DNA of 64,000 bases, taken from the NCBI RefSeq assembly GCF_958450345.1, contig NC_088781.1, positions 122,276,431 through 122,340,430 of the forward strand, written 5' to 3'. Both the position numbers and the translations under genes were made by a program. This document shows positions 23,419-37,723 of the stretch, one piece after another. Numbering within the stretch: position 1 is the first letter of the stretch; every line of letters starts with the position of its first letter. Under the pieces are notes generated by a model. That model worked only from the letters and a program-made list of their open reading frames with translations, made no database searches and was not told where the DNA came from. Source of the DNA: Calliphora vicina (taxonomy: Eukaryota > Arthropoda > Insecta > Diptera > Calliphoridae).

Positions 23419-25235
23419 GAACTAGAACTGAACTAGAACTGAACTAGAACTGAACTAGAACTGAACTAGAACTGAACTAGAACTGAACTAGAACTGAACT
23501 AGAACTGAACTAGAACTGAACTAGAACTGAACTAGAACTGAACTAGAACTGAACTAGAACTGAACTAGAACTGAACTAGAACTGAACTAGAACTGAACTA
23601 GAACTGAACTAGAACTGAACTAGAACTGAACTAGAACTGAACTAGAACTGAACTAGAACTGAACTAGAACTGAACTAGAACTGAACTAGAACTGAACTAG
23701 AACTGAACTAGAACTGAACTAGAACTGAACTAGAACTGAACTAGAACTGAACTAGAACTGAACTAGAACTGAACTAGAACTGAACTAGAACTGAACTAGA
23801 ACTGAACTAGAACTGAACTAGAACTGAACTAGAACTGAACTAGAACTGAACTAGAACTGAACTAGAACTGAACTAGAACTGAACTAGAACTGAACTAGAA
23901 CTGAACTAGAACTGAACTAGAACTGAACTAGAACTGAACTAGAACTGAACTAGAACTGAACTAGAACTGAACTAGAACTGAACTAGAACTGAACTAGAAC
24001 TGAACTAGAACTGAACTAGAACTGAACTAGAACTGAACTAGAACTGAACTAGAACTGAACTAGAACTGAACTAGAACTGAACTAGAACTGAACTAGAACT
24101 GAACTAGAACTGAACTAGAACTGAACTAGAACTGAACTAGAACTGAACTAGAACTGAACTAGAACTGAACTAGAACTGAACTAGAACTGAACTAGAACTG
24201 AACTAGAACTGAACTAGAACTGAACTAGAACTGAACTAGAACTGAACTAGAACTGAACTAGAACTGAACTAGAACTGAACTAGAACTGAACTAGAACTGA
24301 ACTAGAACTGAACTAGAACTGAACTAGAACTGAACTAGAACTGAACTAGAACTGAACTAGAACTGAACTAGAACTGAACTAGAACTGAACTAGAACTGAA
24401 CTAGAACTGAACTAGAACTGAACTAGAACTGAACTAGAACTGAACTAGAACTGAACTAGAACTGAACTAGAACTGAACTAGAACTGAACTAGAACTGAAC
24501 TAGAACTGAACTAGAACTGAACTAGAACTGAACTAGAACTGAACTAGAACTGAACTAGAACTGAACTAGAACTGAACTAGAACTGAACTAGAACTGAACT
24601 AGAACTGAACTAGAACTGAACTAGAACTGAACTAGAACTGAACTAGAACTGAACTAGAACTGAACTAGAACTGAACTAGAACTGAACTAGAACTGAACTA
24701 GAACTGAACTAGAACTGAACTAGAACTGAACTAGAACTGAACTAGAACTGAACTAGAACTGAACTAGAACTGAACTAGAACTGAACTAGAACTGAACTAG
24801 AACTGAACTAGAACTGAACTAGAACTGAACTAGAACTGAACTAGAACTGAACTAGAACTGAACTAGAACTGAACTAGAACTGAACTAGAACTGAACTAGA
24901 ACTGAACTAGAACTGAACTAGAACTGAACTAGAACTGAACTAGAACTGAACTAGAACTGAACTAGAACTGAACTAGAACTGAACTAGAACTGAACTAGAA
25001 CTGAACTAGAACTGAACTAGAACTGAACTAGAACTGAACTAGAACTGAACTAGAACTGAACTAGAACTGAACTAGAACTGAACTAGAACTGAACTAGAAC
25101 TGAACTAGAACTGAACTAGAACTGAACTAGAACTGAACTAGAACTGAACTAGAACTGAACTAGAACTGAACTAGAACTGAACTAGAACTGAACTAGAACT
25201 GAACTAGAACTGAACTGAACTGGAACTAGAACTGA
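23419..25235. repeat. 11-bp satellite 2 (about 164 units)
   Basis: The unit is GAACTAGAACT. The array is uniform from 23419 to 25216, with degenerate edge units before (TAGAACCTGAACTAG at 23411) and after (GAACTGAACTGGAACTAG, 25209-25226). Each unit carries one CTAG. The period equals that of satellite 1, and the shared core is ACTAGA. Confidence 0.98.
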
Positions 25236-27100
25236 ATCTCTACTCTTTTTTTAGCCACATCTGCTGTAGGTTTGTACAATATTTTTTAATATGACTATGA
25301 CCGATGTGAACCTACTACGAATAGATTATTTTTTTTATTATTTATTTCGTAGGAGTTGCACTCAGTGATTTTTATGCTGTAGCTCGAGCTGTTGATCAAA
25401 TGAAAGACTGGAATTTTTTAATCAAATTTCTATTATTTTTGTGTTTTTTTATGAAATCAAACAAAGAGTCTAAGAATACAAGTACATTGCATATTTTTCA
25501 AACATTTTATGAGGATGTTAACGAAAAATGTTGTAAATGAAATTGCTCACAAAATATGCAGCCAAAGTATTTAGAAATAAATAGGATAGACGAAATATTT
25601 TAAATAAAGTCTCAGTTCTTTTTTTAAACATGTTACAAAAGCATAAGGTTTGTAATAAGTTTTTGGATTGAAATGTATGTTGAGACTCAGCTGAGATATA
25701 ATTGTTATTACTTAGGTTCTTATTTGGAAACTTATAAAATTAACACTGTATAATTCACCATGCTTCTTCTCAAATAACCCATATCTCTGACCAAATTAAT
25801 TTTTCAATAAACATTAATTTCTCTCAATTCATTACATACTTAATACTAGTACAACCCACTTTGCATCGCCCATAAATTCTCGGCTTAGAATTTTCCAAAT
25901 GCCTAGTAGTTCCTCAACTCCCTAACTATGCAAACAAACTAATGCTGATGGTCAGTTTGTTTCACTGAAAACATTCTAATGATATTGATGATGAGAATAC
26001 TGATATAATAATGATGATTTGCTAAACGTGATTGCATGTTTCCCTATTCGACATTCTGCTACACGTAGTCAGTCATACAGATACAGATTAGAGTTCAACC
26101 CATTTTCATTTAGATTCTTAAACATTTTGTGGATTATTTCAGCATGTTATATTGATTGTTTATGCGTATTTTTGCTGCTCTTGTGTTTATAGAATGCTTG
26201 CAAAATACTTAATTAACAAATTTCAAACAATTTTGTGGAAAAATAGTTTGCAAGAATAGAGTAAATAGTAAATCAAATATGGTAAGAGTAACAAACAAAT
26301 AACATGATGAGGGAGTGAATGGATATGAAGAATATAAAGGAGACAGGGTGTTTTAAATAGAGGTGAAATTTTGAAACCAGAATTAACAATCGATTACCAT
26401 AATTGAACATTTCTTTTTACTAATTTTGTCGTGAATTCAAGTGAATTTTAGCAAGTGCATTTGGATAGTCATTAGTTTAGCCGTATAATTAGTTTAGAAG
26501 TTTTTGATCTGCTCGAAAATTGCAGGCGTTTCTATGAGATCTAGGTGATCTTGATTACTAGAAAAGCAGTTTGCAAATATGAATGAGTTATTTCATTTGT
26601 AGTCGAAGGTTCTTAAGATGTGCCTGGTAATTCAATCAAACTGTACTTCGTTCTTAAACCAATATTCATGAAATTTGAATTAGCCAATTCATGATAGCTC
26701 CAATATCGTGTAGTATTGAGTTAATGGGCTTAGTACGAAGACGAAACTGCTCCATAAAAATGGAATTGGTACTTCTAGAAAAGACGTTTAAGATAACTTT
26801 ACTTCTCCCAAACTGAATGGAATCAGACTGAACATTAGGGCATTGAGGTTGCTTTTGGTACTATTGTCTTTCTACAACATGTGCATTATGATCCAATTAC
26901 CCGAAAATATACAAAGTTAATCTAGTTGCCTGATGGCGATATAACTCTATAGACAGAGGCGAAAGTTTGGATGTTCATGGTCTGTTAAGGACTCTAGAAT
27001 TTTGAAATACTATGATGCTATACCTAGGACTATGTCGACTATTAAATTCCTATATCTTTCGTTGATATAGAATTCTACACATAACATATAAGGATATGTG
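25236..27100. other. Mostly unassigned stretch
   Basis: 25236-26480 is AT-rich, with no gene or repeat recognised. From about 26480 base composition is less extreme. This may be the upstream, more decayed part of the non-LTR relic that is recognisable from 27110, but I could not match reverse-transcriptase motifs. Confidence 0.4.
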
Positions 27101-27109
27101 GTTTAATGG

Positions 27110-27700
27110 TCTGTAGCCCCTTCAAGTGGCATAACGATGTATACTGATGGCTTCAAAAGGCGGAAACTTCTGCTGTCATATTTTCATATTCAATATTACC
27201 AAAGCATCAGAATTAGTGGGCGTCATCTCGATATCTAGCTCCGAATGAGGTACTGATACATTATAGTGAAAATTTAATATGGATCCTTGGCCATGGTAAC
27301 TTTACATTTGATGAATTGGCCTAAAGCGAGGCGAATAGTACCTTTCATATCTTACAAACTGTTAACCGATAGATAGTCCAACAAAACAGTTTGGGCTTGC
27401 TCAGGTTAGGTCCCTCTAATGAAATAATCTCCGCTATTTCGCGATCGATTTGCCCCGAATATGAAGCTGACAGAATGAATCTATTTCTTTCATATCATCG
27501 TGAGGAGATAAGGCTACTCTGTCGAGAATGAATCCCACACTGTTCTTATAAATCATTAGAGAACCTGGACTTGGCCGGAATATGAAGCTGGCAGAATTAT
27601 TTAATTATTATTTCATCGTATGACACTGGACCTACAATCCATCTACTACTGCAGAAGAAGAGGAGGGGACAATATCTAATTTTGCAGCTAATTAAAACAA
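27110..27700 (+). pseudogene. Non-LTR retrotransposon relic (RNase H region)
   Basis: In frame, MYTDGFK (27138-27158) matches the YTDGSK start of the RNase H domain of Jockey/I-type non-LTR elements. About 130 bp later, IWILGHGNFTFDELA matches the WVPGHxxxxGNExAD motif, with the final aspartate replaced by a stop. Downstream, WPEYEAGRI near 27570 and a glutamate-rich AEEEEGTIS segment near 27650 match the usual tail before the cysteine motif. Several stops and shifts are present, and a GAATATGAAGCTG segment occurs twice (27457, 27577). The assignment rests on these short motifs. Confidence 0.45.
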
Positions 27701-27799
27701 AGATATTTTCCAATTGTCTAGAGGAAGTCTTTACTTTTTCAATTATATTTTTTACATATAAAGGAAATATTTCCATGGACTATTACGATATCTTCGATT

Positions 27800-29060
27800 A
27801 ATGGTTATGGACTTTGAAAGTAAGTTTTTGAACTTTGAAAAGAACTATGATTAATGGCAGAATTGGACTTTGAATGAAATTTTTGATGGCAGAATTGAAC
27901 TTTCAAAGCGTCTTTCTGATGGTATAATTGGACTTTGAAATAACTACGATTGATTGTAGAATTTGACTTTCAAAATAACTACGATTAGTTGCAAAATTCG
28001 ACTTTGGACAGAAGTACGATAAATCGTGGAATTGGACTTCGAAAACAATTGCAATTGTTGATAGAATTTGACTTTGAAAATAACTACGCTTCATAATAGA
28101 ATTCGACCATGAAATGATATACGATTGATGGTAGAATTAGACTTTGAACAGAACTACGACGAATAGTGGAATTGCACTTCGAAAGAACTGCGATTGTTGA
28201 TAGAATTTGACTTTTAAAATAACTGCGATTCACAATAGAATTGGACCATGAAATGATCTACGATTCATGATCGAATTGGACTTTGGGAAGAACTACGATT
28301 GATGGTAAAATTTGTCATTAAAATAACTAAACTTCATGGCAGAATTGGACTTTGAAAAGTACTACAATTGATGGTAGAATTGGACTTTTGGTAAGAACTG
28401 CGATAGCTAATATAATATTGAAAAGATTGATGATAGAATTTGGATGTGAAAAGAAAGATTGAAATTAGATTGGGTTTACGTGGTAGTTCACTACGTGCGA
28501 ACAATCAAGTAGAGTCGAAGGGACCCCGTTTTGATGAAAAATTAGAATGGGACTTGGAGTTTGAAAATAACTACGATTCATGGTAAAATACGACTTTTAA
28601 TAGAACTACATGATTAAATTGGATTTAAAAAAGAACTATTATTGATGTTAGAATTTGAACAAAAATATAAACTATGATTGAAGCTAAAATTTAACTATAA
28701 AAGGGTCTAATCTTTGCTAAGAGTTTTTATGAAAGGACTTTTGATTGTTCTTTAATGTAACGCATAGACTTCTTTGATATTAATTAAGTCGAGTTTTTAG
28801 ATCATGGTGTAGAGAATCTTGCCATTAACGTGTTGGTATCCCCTTCTCTCTAATACAAAATTCAAGAACTCTTATTTTTATGGTAAAATTGGATTTCGAA
28901 AATAACTACTATTCGTGATAAATTTCGACTTTGAATAGAACAAGGTCAAATTGGAGTCTGAAAAGGACTAAGATTGATGTTTGAATTGAAATATTTTGAA
29001 AGGAACTACGACTGATGTCAGAATTGGACTCTAAAAAGAATGCATAGAGCTTCTATGGCA
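27800..29060. repeat. Degenerate 35-bp minisatellite
   Basis: Variants of TAGAATTGGACTTTGAAAA followed by AACTACGATTGATGG recur. GACTT-type anchors fall at 27965, 28000, 28035, 28070, 28105 and 28140, an exact 35-bp period. The array becomes irregular after about 28430, is interrupted around 28690-28870, and fades near 29060. The minus-strand frame at 27903-28094 (SYFQSQIL / SYFESQIL repeats) is a translation of it and not a gene. Confidence 0.8.
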
Positions 29061-30761
29061 GAATTACTTCAAATATTATCAGCAAATTTCACTTATAAAT
29101 ATTCTTCACTGTTTCAATCCTGTGACAATTGCGATCTCTAATTAAAATTTTTCACAGCTCTCTCTTTAAAACACCCTGTCCCTGCTGCACCCGCATTTAA
29201 AATGAATCTCAACTAATTTTATATTTTCTTCATGCCAAATTTCAATTGTAGGTATGTATGTATTTCTTTTGAATTTTAATCAAATTAACAAAAATGTACA
29301 TGAATCAAATACATTTCAGATTTACATGCAAAGTATTGATGAGATCTCTTACGAATGGTAGTCACTAGTGGCTGTTCATTTCTATAGCAGACATTTTTAA
29401 ATGGTCAGTTTTTAATGTGATTATCTTTTGAGGCTGGACAAGTAAACAAAACTATACAGTCAGTCTATTTTAAGTGATGAATGATTTGAATTTTAAGATA
29501 ATGTGATAATGATGATGGTAGATGAATGAGTTTACAGCGTGCAATTGATGAAACTGTGAAAATTATGAGAACATTTGGGCAGACATAACAAGTAATTTTG
29601 AGTAGATGTTACAATTGGCAAACAGCTAAAGCAGTTAAATCTTAAAGTTTGAAATATAAGGGTTGAGTGTTGAGGGTATATGAAAATAATTTATATTCTC
29701 AAATAACGACAATTGAAATAATTCAATCTTATGAATTAAATTTGTTTATAAACATGTAATACTGAATATTTAGAAAAACACTTCTTCCTATATTAAATTT
29801 TCTTTCATGTTGAAAACATTCAAACTAATACCAATTCTTCCTTATGCTACTGTTTAACAAAACATCATCTAAAACTAGAACTTATACACTTGGTACATCC
29901 CAAAAATAACACATTTAAGTTGTTAAAAACATCATGCAACATAATTGTGTCACATGACACCAAAATAAGGAAGGACGTGAACTAAAAGAAAACAAATAAA
30001 ACAAAAGAAAATTGTCGTGAAACCACAAAAAAATAATAATAAGGCAATAAAAAACTTCACGTCTCAAATTCAACAAATACTACAGAAAAAACAAAAGACT
30101 ACCATTCTTAAAAAATAAAATAATAATGATGGGTGCCTCGTACTAAAAAAAGGATCTAAACAAAATATGTTACAACATATTGTGCTGTTTTTATATTTAT
30201 TACAAAACAACAACAAAAAAACATCCTAATAATAATGAGAAAATCCAAGAACAACAGAGAAAATACATCAGTAAGGAACTCTTGAAGTCAATTACATAAT
30301 TACATTGTCTTAAAGGGACAAAGTTTTAAACTACGATAACGTAGAAACGTAAGTATAACACAAGGTTTCTAATGAAGATCCTGCTGTCATCTACAGGCTT
30401 TAATACAAAAACACACTGGCACATTCTCCGGCAGTAGCAACACATTTATTTAGAGTCAAATACATAAATAACAATATATATATTTGTGTTTTGTTCAGTT
30501 TCTTAGGAAAAACGTAAAAAATATATATATAATTTAGACGACAAGGAAAATACAAGATTTATAAAGAAATATTGGTAATGCTGCTGTTCATTTGTTCTTA
30601 TTTTTTACTGTTGTTTCATTGTTTCTATATATCTTTTGTTTTTTGTGTGTGCGTTTTTTTTGTAATTTACCTGTAGGCAATATTTATGTACATCATTGGA
30701 AAGAAAAGGGAAGTAAACCTTTGAAATTGATAAAACAGAGCTGCAAATGAAACGAAATAAA
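29061..30761. other. AT-rich stretch, no gene recognised
   Basis: No coding frame of interest. A few short simple repeats occur (AATAATAATAAGG-like near 30030, TATATATATAA near 30520). Confidence 0.5.
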
Positions 30762-30796
30762 CCTGACCGAACTAGAACCATAACTAGAACCTGATT
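30762..30796. repeat. Hybrid edge units: satellite 2-like next to satellite 1
   Basis: Immediately before array 2 of satellite 1 stand two satellite 2-like units, ACTAGAACC ATA ACTAGAACC, then TGATTAGACTATG. Edge units of one family therefore grade into the other at this junction. Confidence 0.7.
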
Positions 30797-33700
30797 AGAC
30801 TATGACTAGACTATGACTAGACTATGACTAGACTATGACTAGACTATGACTAGACTATGACTAGACTATGACTAGACTATGACTAGACTATGACTAGACT
30901 ATGACTAGACTATGACTAGACTATGACTAGACTATGACTAGACTATGACTAGACTATGACTAGACTATGACTAGACTATGACTAGACTATGACTAGACTA
31001 TGACTAGACTATGACTAGACTATGACTAGACTATGACTAGACTATGACTAGACTATGACTAGACTATGACTAGACTATGACTAGACTATGACTAGACTAT
31101 GACTAGACTATGACTAGACTATGACTAGACTATGACTAGACTATGACTAGACTATGACTAGACTATGACTAGACTATGACTAGACTATGACTAGACTATG
31201 ACTAGACTATGACTAGACTATGACTAGACTATGACTAGACTATGACTAGACTATGACTAGACTATGACTAGACTATGACTAGACTATGACTAGACTATGA
31301 CTAGACTATGACTAGACTATGACTAGACTATGACTAGACTATGACTAGACTATGACTAGACTATGACTAGACTATGACTAGACTATGACTAGACTATGAC
31401 TAGACTATGACTAGACTATGACTAGACTATGACTAGACTATGACTAGACTATGACTAGACTATGACTAGACTATGACTAGACTATGACTAGACTATGACT
31501 AGACTATGACTAGACTATGACTAGACTATGACTAGACTATGACTAGACTATGACTAGACTATGACTAGACTATGACTAGACTATGACTAGACTATGACTA
31601 GACTATGACTAGACTATGACTAGACTATGACTAGACTATGACTAGACTATGACTAGACTATGACTAGACTATGACTAGACTATGACTAGACTATGACTAG
31701 ACTATGACTAGACTATGACTAGACTATGACTAGACTATGACTAGACTATGACTAGACTATGACTAGACTATGACTAGACTATGACTAGACTATGACTAGA
31801 CTATGACTAGACTATGACTAGACTATGACTAGACTATGACTAGACTATGACTAGACTATGACTAGACTATGACTAGACTATGACTAGACTATGACTAGAC
31901 TATGACTAGACTATGACTAGACTATGACTAGACTATGACTAGACTATGACTAGACTATGACTAGACTATGACTAGACTATGACTAGACTATGACTAGACT
32001 ATGACTAGACTATGACTAGACTATGACTAGACTATGACTAGACTATGACTAGACTATGACTAGACTATGACTAGACTATGACTAGACTATGACTAGACTA
32101 TGACTAGACTATGACTAGACTATGACTAGACTATGACTAGACTATGACTAGACTATGACTAGACTATGACTAGACTATGACTAGACTATGACTAGACTAT
32201 GACTAGACTATGACTAGACTATGACTAGACTATGACTAGACTATGACTAGACTATGACTAGACTATGACTAGACTATGACTAGACTATGACTAGACTATG
32301 ACTAGACTATGACTAGACTATGACTAGACTATGACTAGACTATGACTAGACTATGACTAGACTATGACTAGACTATGACTAGACTATGACTAGACTATGA
32401 CTAGACTATGACTAGACTATGACTAGACTATGACTAGACTATGACTAGACTATGACTAGACTATGACTAGACTATGACTAGACTATGACTAGACTATGAC
32501 TAGACTATGACTAGACTATGACTAGACTATGACTAGACTATGACTAGACTATGACTAGACTATGACTAGACTATGACTAGACTATGACTAGACTATGACT
32601 AGACTATGACTAGACTATGACTAGACTATGACTAGACTATGACTAGACTATGACTAGACTATGACTAGACTATGACTAGACTATGACTAGACTATGACTA
32701 GACTATGACTAGACTATGACTAGACTATGACTAGACTATGACTAGACTATGACTAGACTATGACTAGACTATGACTAGACTATGACTAGACTATGACTAG
32801 ACTATGACTAGACTATGACTAGACTATGACTAGACTATGACTAGACTATGACTAGACTATGACTAGACTATGACTAGACTATGACTAGACTATGACTAGA
32901 CTATGACTAGACTATGACTAGACTATGACTAGACTATGACTAGACTATGACTAGACTATGACTAGACTATGACTAGACTATGACTAGACTATGACTAGAC
33001 TATGACTAGACTATGACTAGACTATGACTAGACTATGACTAGACTATGACTAGACTATGACTAGACTATGACTAGACTATGACTAGACTATGACTAGACT
33101 ATGACTAGACTATGACTAGACTATGACTAGACTATGACTAGACTATGACTAGACTATGACTAGACTATGACTAGACTATGACTAGACTATGACTAGACTA
33201 TGACTAGACTATGACTAGACTATGACTAGACTATGACTAGACTATGACTAGACTATGACTAGACTATGACTAGACTATGACTAGACTATGACTAGACTAT
33301 GACTAGACTATGACTAGACTATGACTAGACTATGACTAGACTATGACTAGACTATGACTAGACTATGACTAGACTATGACTAGACTATGACTAGACTATG
33401 ACTAGACTATGACTAGACTATGACTAGACTATGACTAGACTATGACTAGACTATGACTAGACTATGACTAGACTATGACTAGACTATGACTAGACTATGA
33501 CTAGACTATGACTAGACTATGACTAGACTATGACTAGACTATGACTAGACTATGACTAGACTATGACTAGACTATGACTAGACTATGACTAGACTATGAC
33601 TAGACTATGACTAGACTATGACTAGACTATGACTAGACTATGACTAGACTATGACTAGACTATGACTAGACTATGACTAGACTATGACTAGACTATGACT

Positions 33701-35019
33701 AGACTATGACTAGACTATGACTAGACTATGACTAGACTATGACTAGACTATGACTAGACTATGACTAGACTATGACTAGACTATGACTAGACTATGACTA
33801 GACTATGACTAGACTATGACTAGACTATGACTAGACTATGACTAGACTATGACTAGACTATGACTAGACTATGACTAGACTATGACTAGACTATGACTAG
33901 ACTATGACTAGACTATGACTAGACTATGACTAGACTATGACTAGACTATGACTAGACTATGACTAGACTATGACTAGACTATGACTAGACTATGACTAGA
34001 CTATGACTAGACTATGACTAGACTATGACTAGACTATGACTAGACTATGACTAGACTATGACTAGACTATGACTAGACTATGACTAGACTATGACTAGAC
34101 TATGACTAGACTATGACTAGACTATGACTAGACTATGACTAGACTATGACTAGACTATGACTAGACTATGACTAGACTATGACTAGACTATGACTAGACT
34201 ATGACTAGACTATGACTAGACTATGACTAGACTATGACTAGACTATGACTAGACTATGACTAGACTATGACTAGACTATGACTAGACTATGACTAGACTA
34301 TGACTAGACTATGACTAGACTATGACTAGACTATGACTAGACTATGACTAGACTATGACTAGACTATGACTAGACTATGACTAGACTATGACTAGACTAT
34401 GACTAGACTATGACTAGACTATGACTAGACTATGACTAGACTATGACTAGACTATGACTAGACTATGACTAGACTATGACTAGACTATGACTAGACTATG
34501 ACTAGACTATGACTAGACTATGACTAGACTATGACTAGACTATGACTAGACTATGACTAGACTATGACTAGACTATGACTAGACTATGACTAGACTATGA
34601 CTAGACTATGACTAGACTATGACTAGACTATGACTAGACTATGACTAGACTATGACTAGACTATGACTAGACTATGACTAGACTATGACTAGACTATGAC
34701 TAGACTATGACTAGACTATGACTAGACTATGACTAGACTATGACTAGACTATGACTAGACTATGACTAGACTATGACTAGACTATGACTAGACTATGACT
34801 AGACTATGACTAGACTATGACTAGACTATGACTAGACTATGACTAGACTATGACTAGACTATGACTAGACTATGACTAGACTATGACTAGACTATGACTA
34901 GACTATGACTAGACTATGACTAGACTATGACTAGACTATGACTAGACTATGACTAGACTATGACTAGACTATGACTAGACTATGACTAGACTATGACTAG
35001 ACTATGACTAGACTATGAC
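30797..35019. repeat. 11-bp satellite 1, array 2 (about 384 units)
   Basis: The unit AGACTATGACT is the same as at 10041-15530 and has the same orientation. No shortened or substituted units were noticed: 4,223 bp fit 384 units almost exactly. The array ends abruptly at GACTATGAC followed by AGAAATTCG. The greater homogeneity compared with array 1 suggests recent expansion, or collapse during assembly. Confidence 0.98.
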
Positions 35020-36894
35020 AGAAATTCGTGATATTTTGTAGCGTCTTCCCATTTATATTTCTTAGTTAACCTTCCCCCATTAACTACAAAGATGAACTCA
35101 TAAGTTATTGCTGTTTAGTTGAATGAGTGAATGTATTGTCTGTTGTTTTCTTGCTTGCTTAGCTCTTGAACTTAAAATAATTACAATTGGAAACATGTTT
35201 CTTTGATTTCCTTTTTAACCTCCTGATGTTCTGCTTATGCTGTATTTTCTGTTGTTATAAATATTAAATGGTTGCCTCAACATGAGTGTGTAGATGTTGT
35301 TTAAGACATTAAATTTTTCTAATTTTAATTTATAATTTAAGGAAACCTTTAGCTGAAACTGTAACGTGACTGTGTGTGGTAAAACAATAGAAGCACCAAC
35401 AATTCCTATAATATTAAAGACACACACAAACAACACCCCTGTGGTTGGGCTACCACGAATTCAAAACTTACAGAACATATACAGAAACTAGATGTAGATG
35501 ATGATAATAATAATGATGATCGTCTCTATCATCATTATGAGTTTTATCAGCATGTTCACTTGTTTCTTTTTACACAGTGTTTAACTTTGTTGTAATAGTC
35601 TTTTGTTCTTTTCTGATAAAAACCGCCATTAGACTTCCACTAGGTAGCTACTAGCTGGCTACCTCTGGCCGGTTACTGCTGAGAATTTCGGTTATTAAGT
35701 GGGTTTAAAAGAGGATGGACTGAGTATATCATTATTGAAATACTTTGTTTTTTAGGTACCGTTTACAAAAAACTATCAGTAGTTCATAGCATTTCGAAAA
35801 TGTTAATTTTTAACGTTAAACTGTTTCTCCTTCACCTAATATTCCTGCAAGACCGTAATTTCCCATTAATGTGTTCTAATGTGACGTTTTTTCGTGTTTT
35901 CTCTGTGCTTCTTCCTACGTTTTATGCTCCTTGGAAAATTTATTGCTTTCGCTGGCTGGTATTCAGTCTGTGTTGGTTAGTTTGGCCCTAGTGGTTTGTC
36001 GTTTATTTTTTTTTATCTATTTCTTGCTTTTTAATGTTTTATTTCTATGTTTATTTTAAATTGTCGGCTAATTTTAGTTTTTTTATTGCTTCTTTATATT
36101 TATTTTCCAGTACGAGTAGGTTTTCTTTTGTTGCCGTCTTGTTGTAGTGGCTTCGTTCGACATCTTTTCAAATAGTCTTTAAGGGAACGAACCACCTGGG
36201 GTGTGAGGGTTTTCTTTTTGGCTGGCTTCCATTCCTAAAAATTAACAAAGAATTTTAATTTTCTTGCGGTTAAGGAGGATCTAAGATGTGAGAAACAAAA
36301 TTAAGTAACAGGTGTTGAAGAGACAACTAATAGTCTTTAGTGTGAGTGGGAAGACCACAGGAGAAGCGGAGATCAGAAATTTAAAGAATGACTATTAAAA
36401 AAAATAGTTATTATACATAGTAAAACATAAATTTAGTAATTAAGCAAAACATCAATTGTGAACTAAGGTGAACATTTTTGAAGGTGTTATTAAATTTTAC
36501 AAGTTTTGAAAATTACAGAAGGGATACACCTTCAATTTTCATAATGACAATATAAGGCTGGACGTTTTTGATTGATGATAAAGTTATGTTTATAAGACTT
36601 TTTCCCATAAATTTGTACATTAATATTTCGAATGTTTTTAATAAAAGAAAATTTTTCCCACAGTGAGTATGGATACTTGCTTAAATTTGTTGTTTATATC
36701 CCTGAGCATATTTTGAAATAATTAAGAATATATTTATTACAATTAAATAATCCAAAATCCATTCACTAAAGTGAAAAATCATGGTAAATAAAAAATATAG
36801 TTTTAAAAAATGGTGTGAAAAAATAGGTGAAGAAATCGAAGGTCGCTGTTATTGCTTTTATTTCAGTAGTTATTTGGTGGATCCTTAAATGTGA
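35020..36894. other. AT-rich stretch, no gene recognised
   Basis: Frames at 35215-35436 (minus) and 35800-35991 (plus) encode hydrophobic, low-information peptides with no family match that I can see. No repeat copies were noted. Confidence 0.45.
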
Positions 36895-37550
36895 TTTCAA
36901 CATACAGATGGACAGATTCACTTTCTGAGTCGATTAAACGATATCCGTCTGTCCGTCTGGCTGGTCGGTTAGCTGGCTGTCCATGTAAACCTTGTGCGCA
37001 AAGTAAAGGTCGCAATAAAATTCGATAAAAGTTGGTACATACAATTATTTCTATCCAAGGACAAAGCCTATTGAAATTGGCTGAACTCGGTTCACTATTT
37101 CACCTAGCCCCAATACAAATGTCCTCCCGAAATTGGACGTTATCCGTGATAAATGCTAAATTCATATAGGTATTTACACAAATTTCACTCCAAATAAGTT
37201 TTATATACACTAAATTCATGTCACCTAATTTAATGATGATCGATCTTTAGACATAGCTCCCATATAAGGCCCGCTTCCTAAAATCACTTTAGCGAGCAAA
37301 AATCTCTTAAAAAATTTGGTATACACATAAAATTGAACACAAATAACTTTCATATAGACATAAATAACATGACCTAATTTAATGGCGATCGGTCCATAAT
37401 TAGTCATAGCTCCCATATAATGTATTCTTCCGAAAATCATTCACGAAAATAAATTATTGAAATTTAAAAAAAAAAAATTTTAAATTTACTTAGTTTAGGG
37501 TTTTTTTATATGGTCGGGCTAGACCGGCCATACATTCTTACTTGTTTTTA
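36895..37550 (-). repeat. Mini-me/DINE-like repeat, type 2, copy 1
   Basis: In reverse orientation this matches 49088-49752. It has CCGTCTGTCCGTCTGG near 36950, two internal copies of a roughly 140-bp unit (GCGATCGGTCCATAATTAG, CATAGCTCCCATATAA), and the 5' terminal hairpin motif GGCCGGTCTAGCCCGACC on the minus strand near 37515-37535, ending AAAACAAGTAAGAATG. It is non-coding: the internal frame at 37225-37440 is repeat translation. Confidence 0.65.
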
Positions 37551-37720
37551 TCTATATCTGGATTACTAAGTCATTAATGTAGACAATATGGATATCCAAT
37601 AATATATATTTCAAAGAAATTTGGACATTTCAAAGACATATTTTTTTTCACCAAACAAAAATTTTTTGATATATAATATTTAATAAATTTAAAAATTGTT
37701 TGGCCTATTTTTCAAAAATA
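37551..37720 (-). repeat. Mini-me/DINE-like repeat, type 1, fragment
   Basis: CTATATCTGGATTACTAAG, TAGACAATATGGATATC and ATTTCAAAGA match 51031-51100 of the type 1 repeat. The fragment abuts the type 2 repeat on the left and is cut by the long-TIR element at 37724. Confidence 0.6.
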
Positions 37721-37723
37721 TAT

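Noticed and set aside
27903..28094. Minus-strand frame with repeated SYFxSQIL
   Set aside because: It is a chance frame through the 35-bp minisatellite (three units make 105 bp, a multiple of three).
37225..37440. Frames at 37225-37440 and 49117-49305 that encode similar peptides
   Set aside because: Both are translations of the internal units of the type 2 mini-me-like repeat; similarity of peptides reflects shared DNA, not coding constraint.
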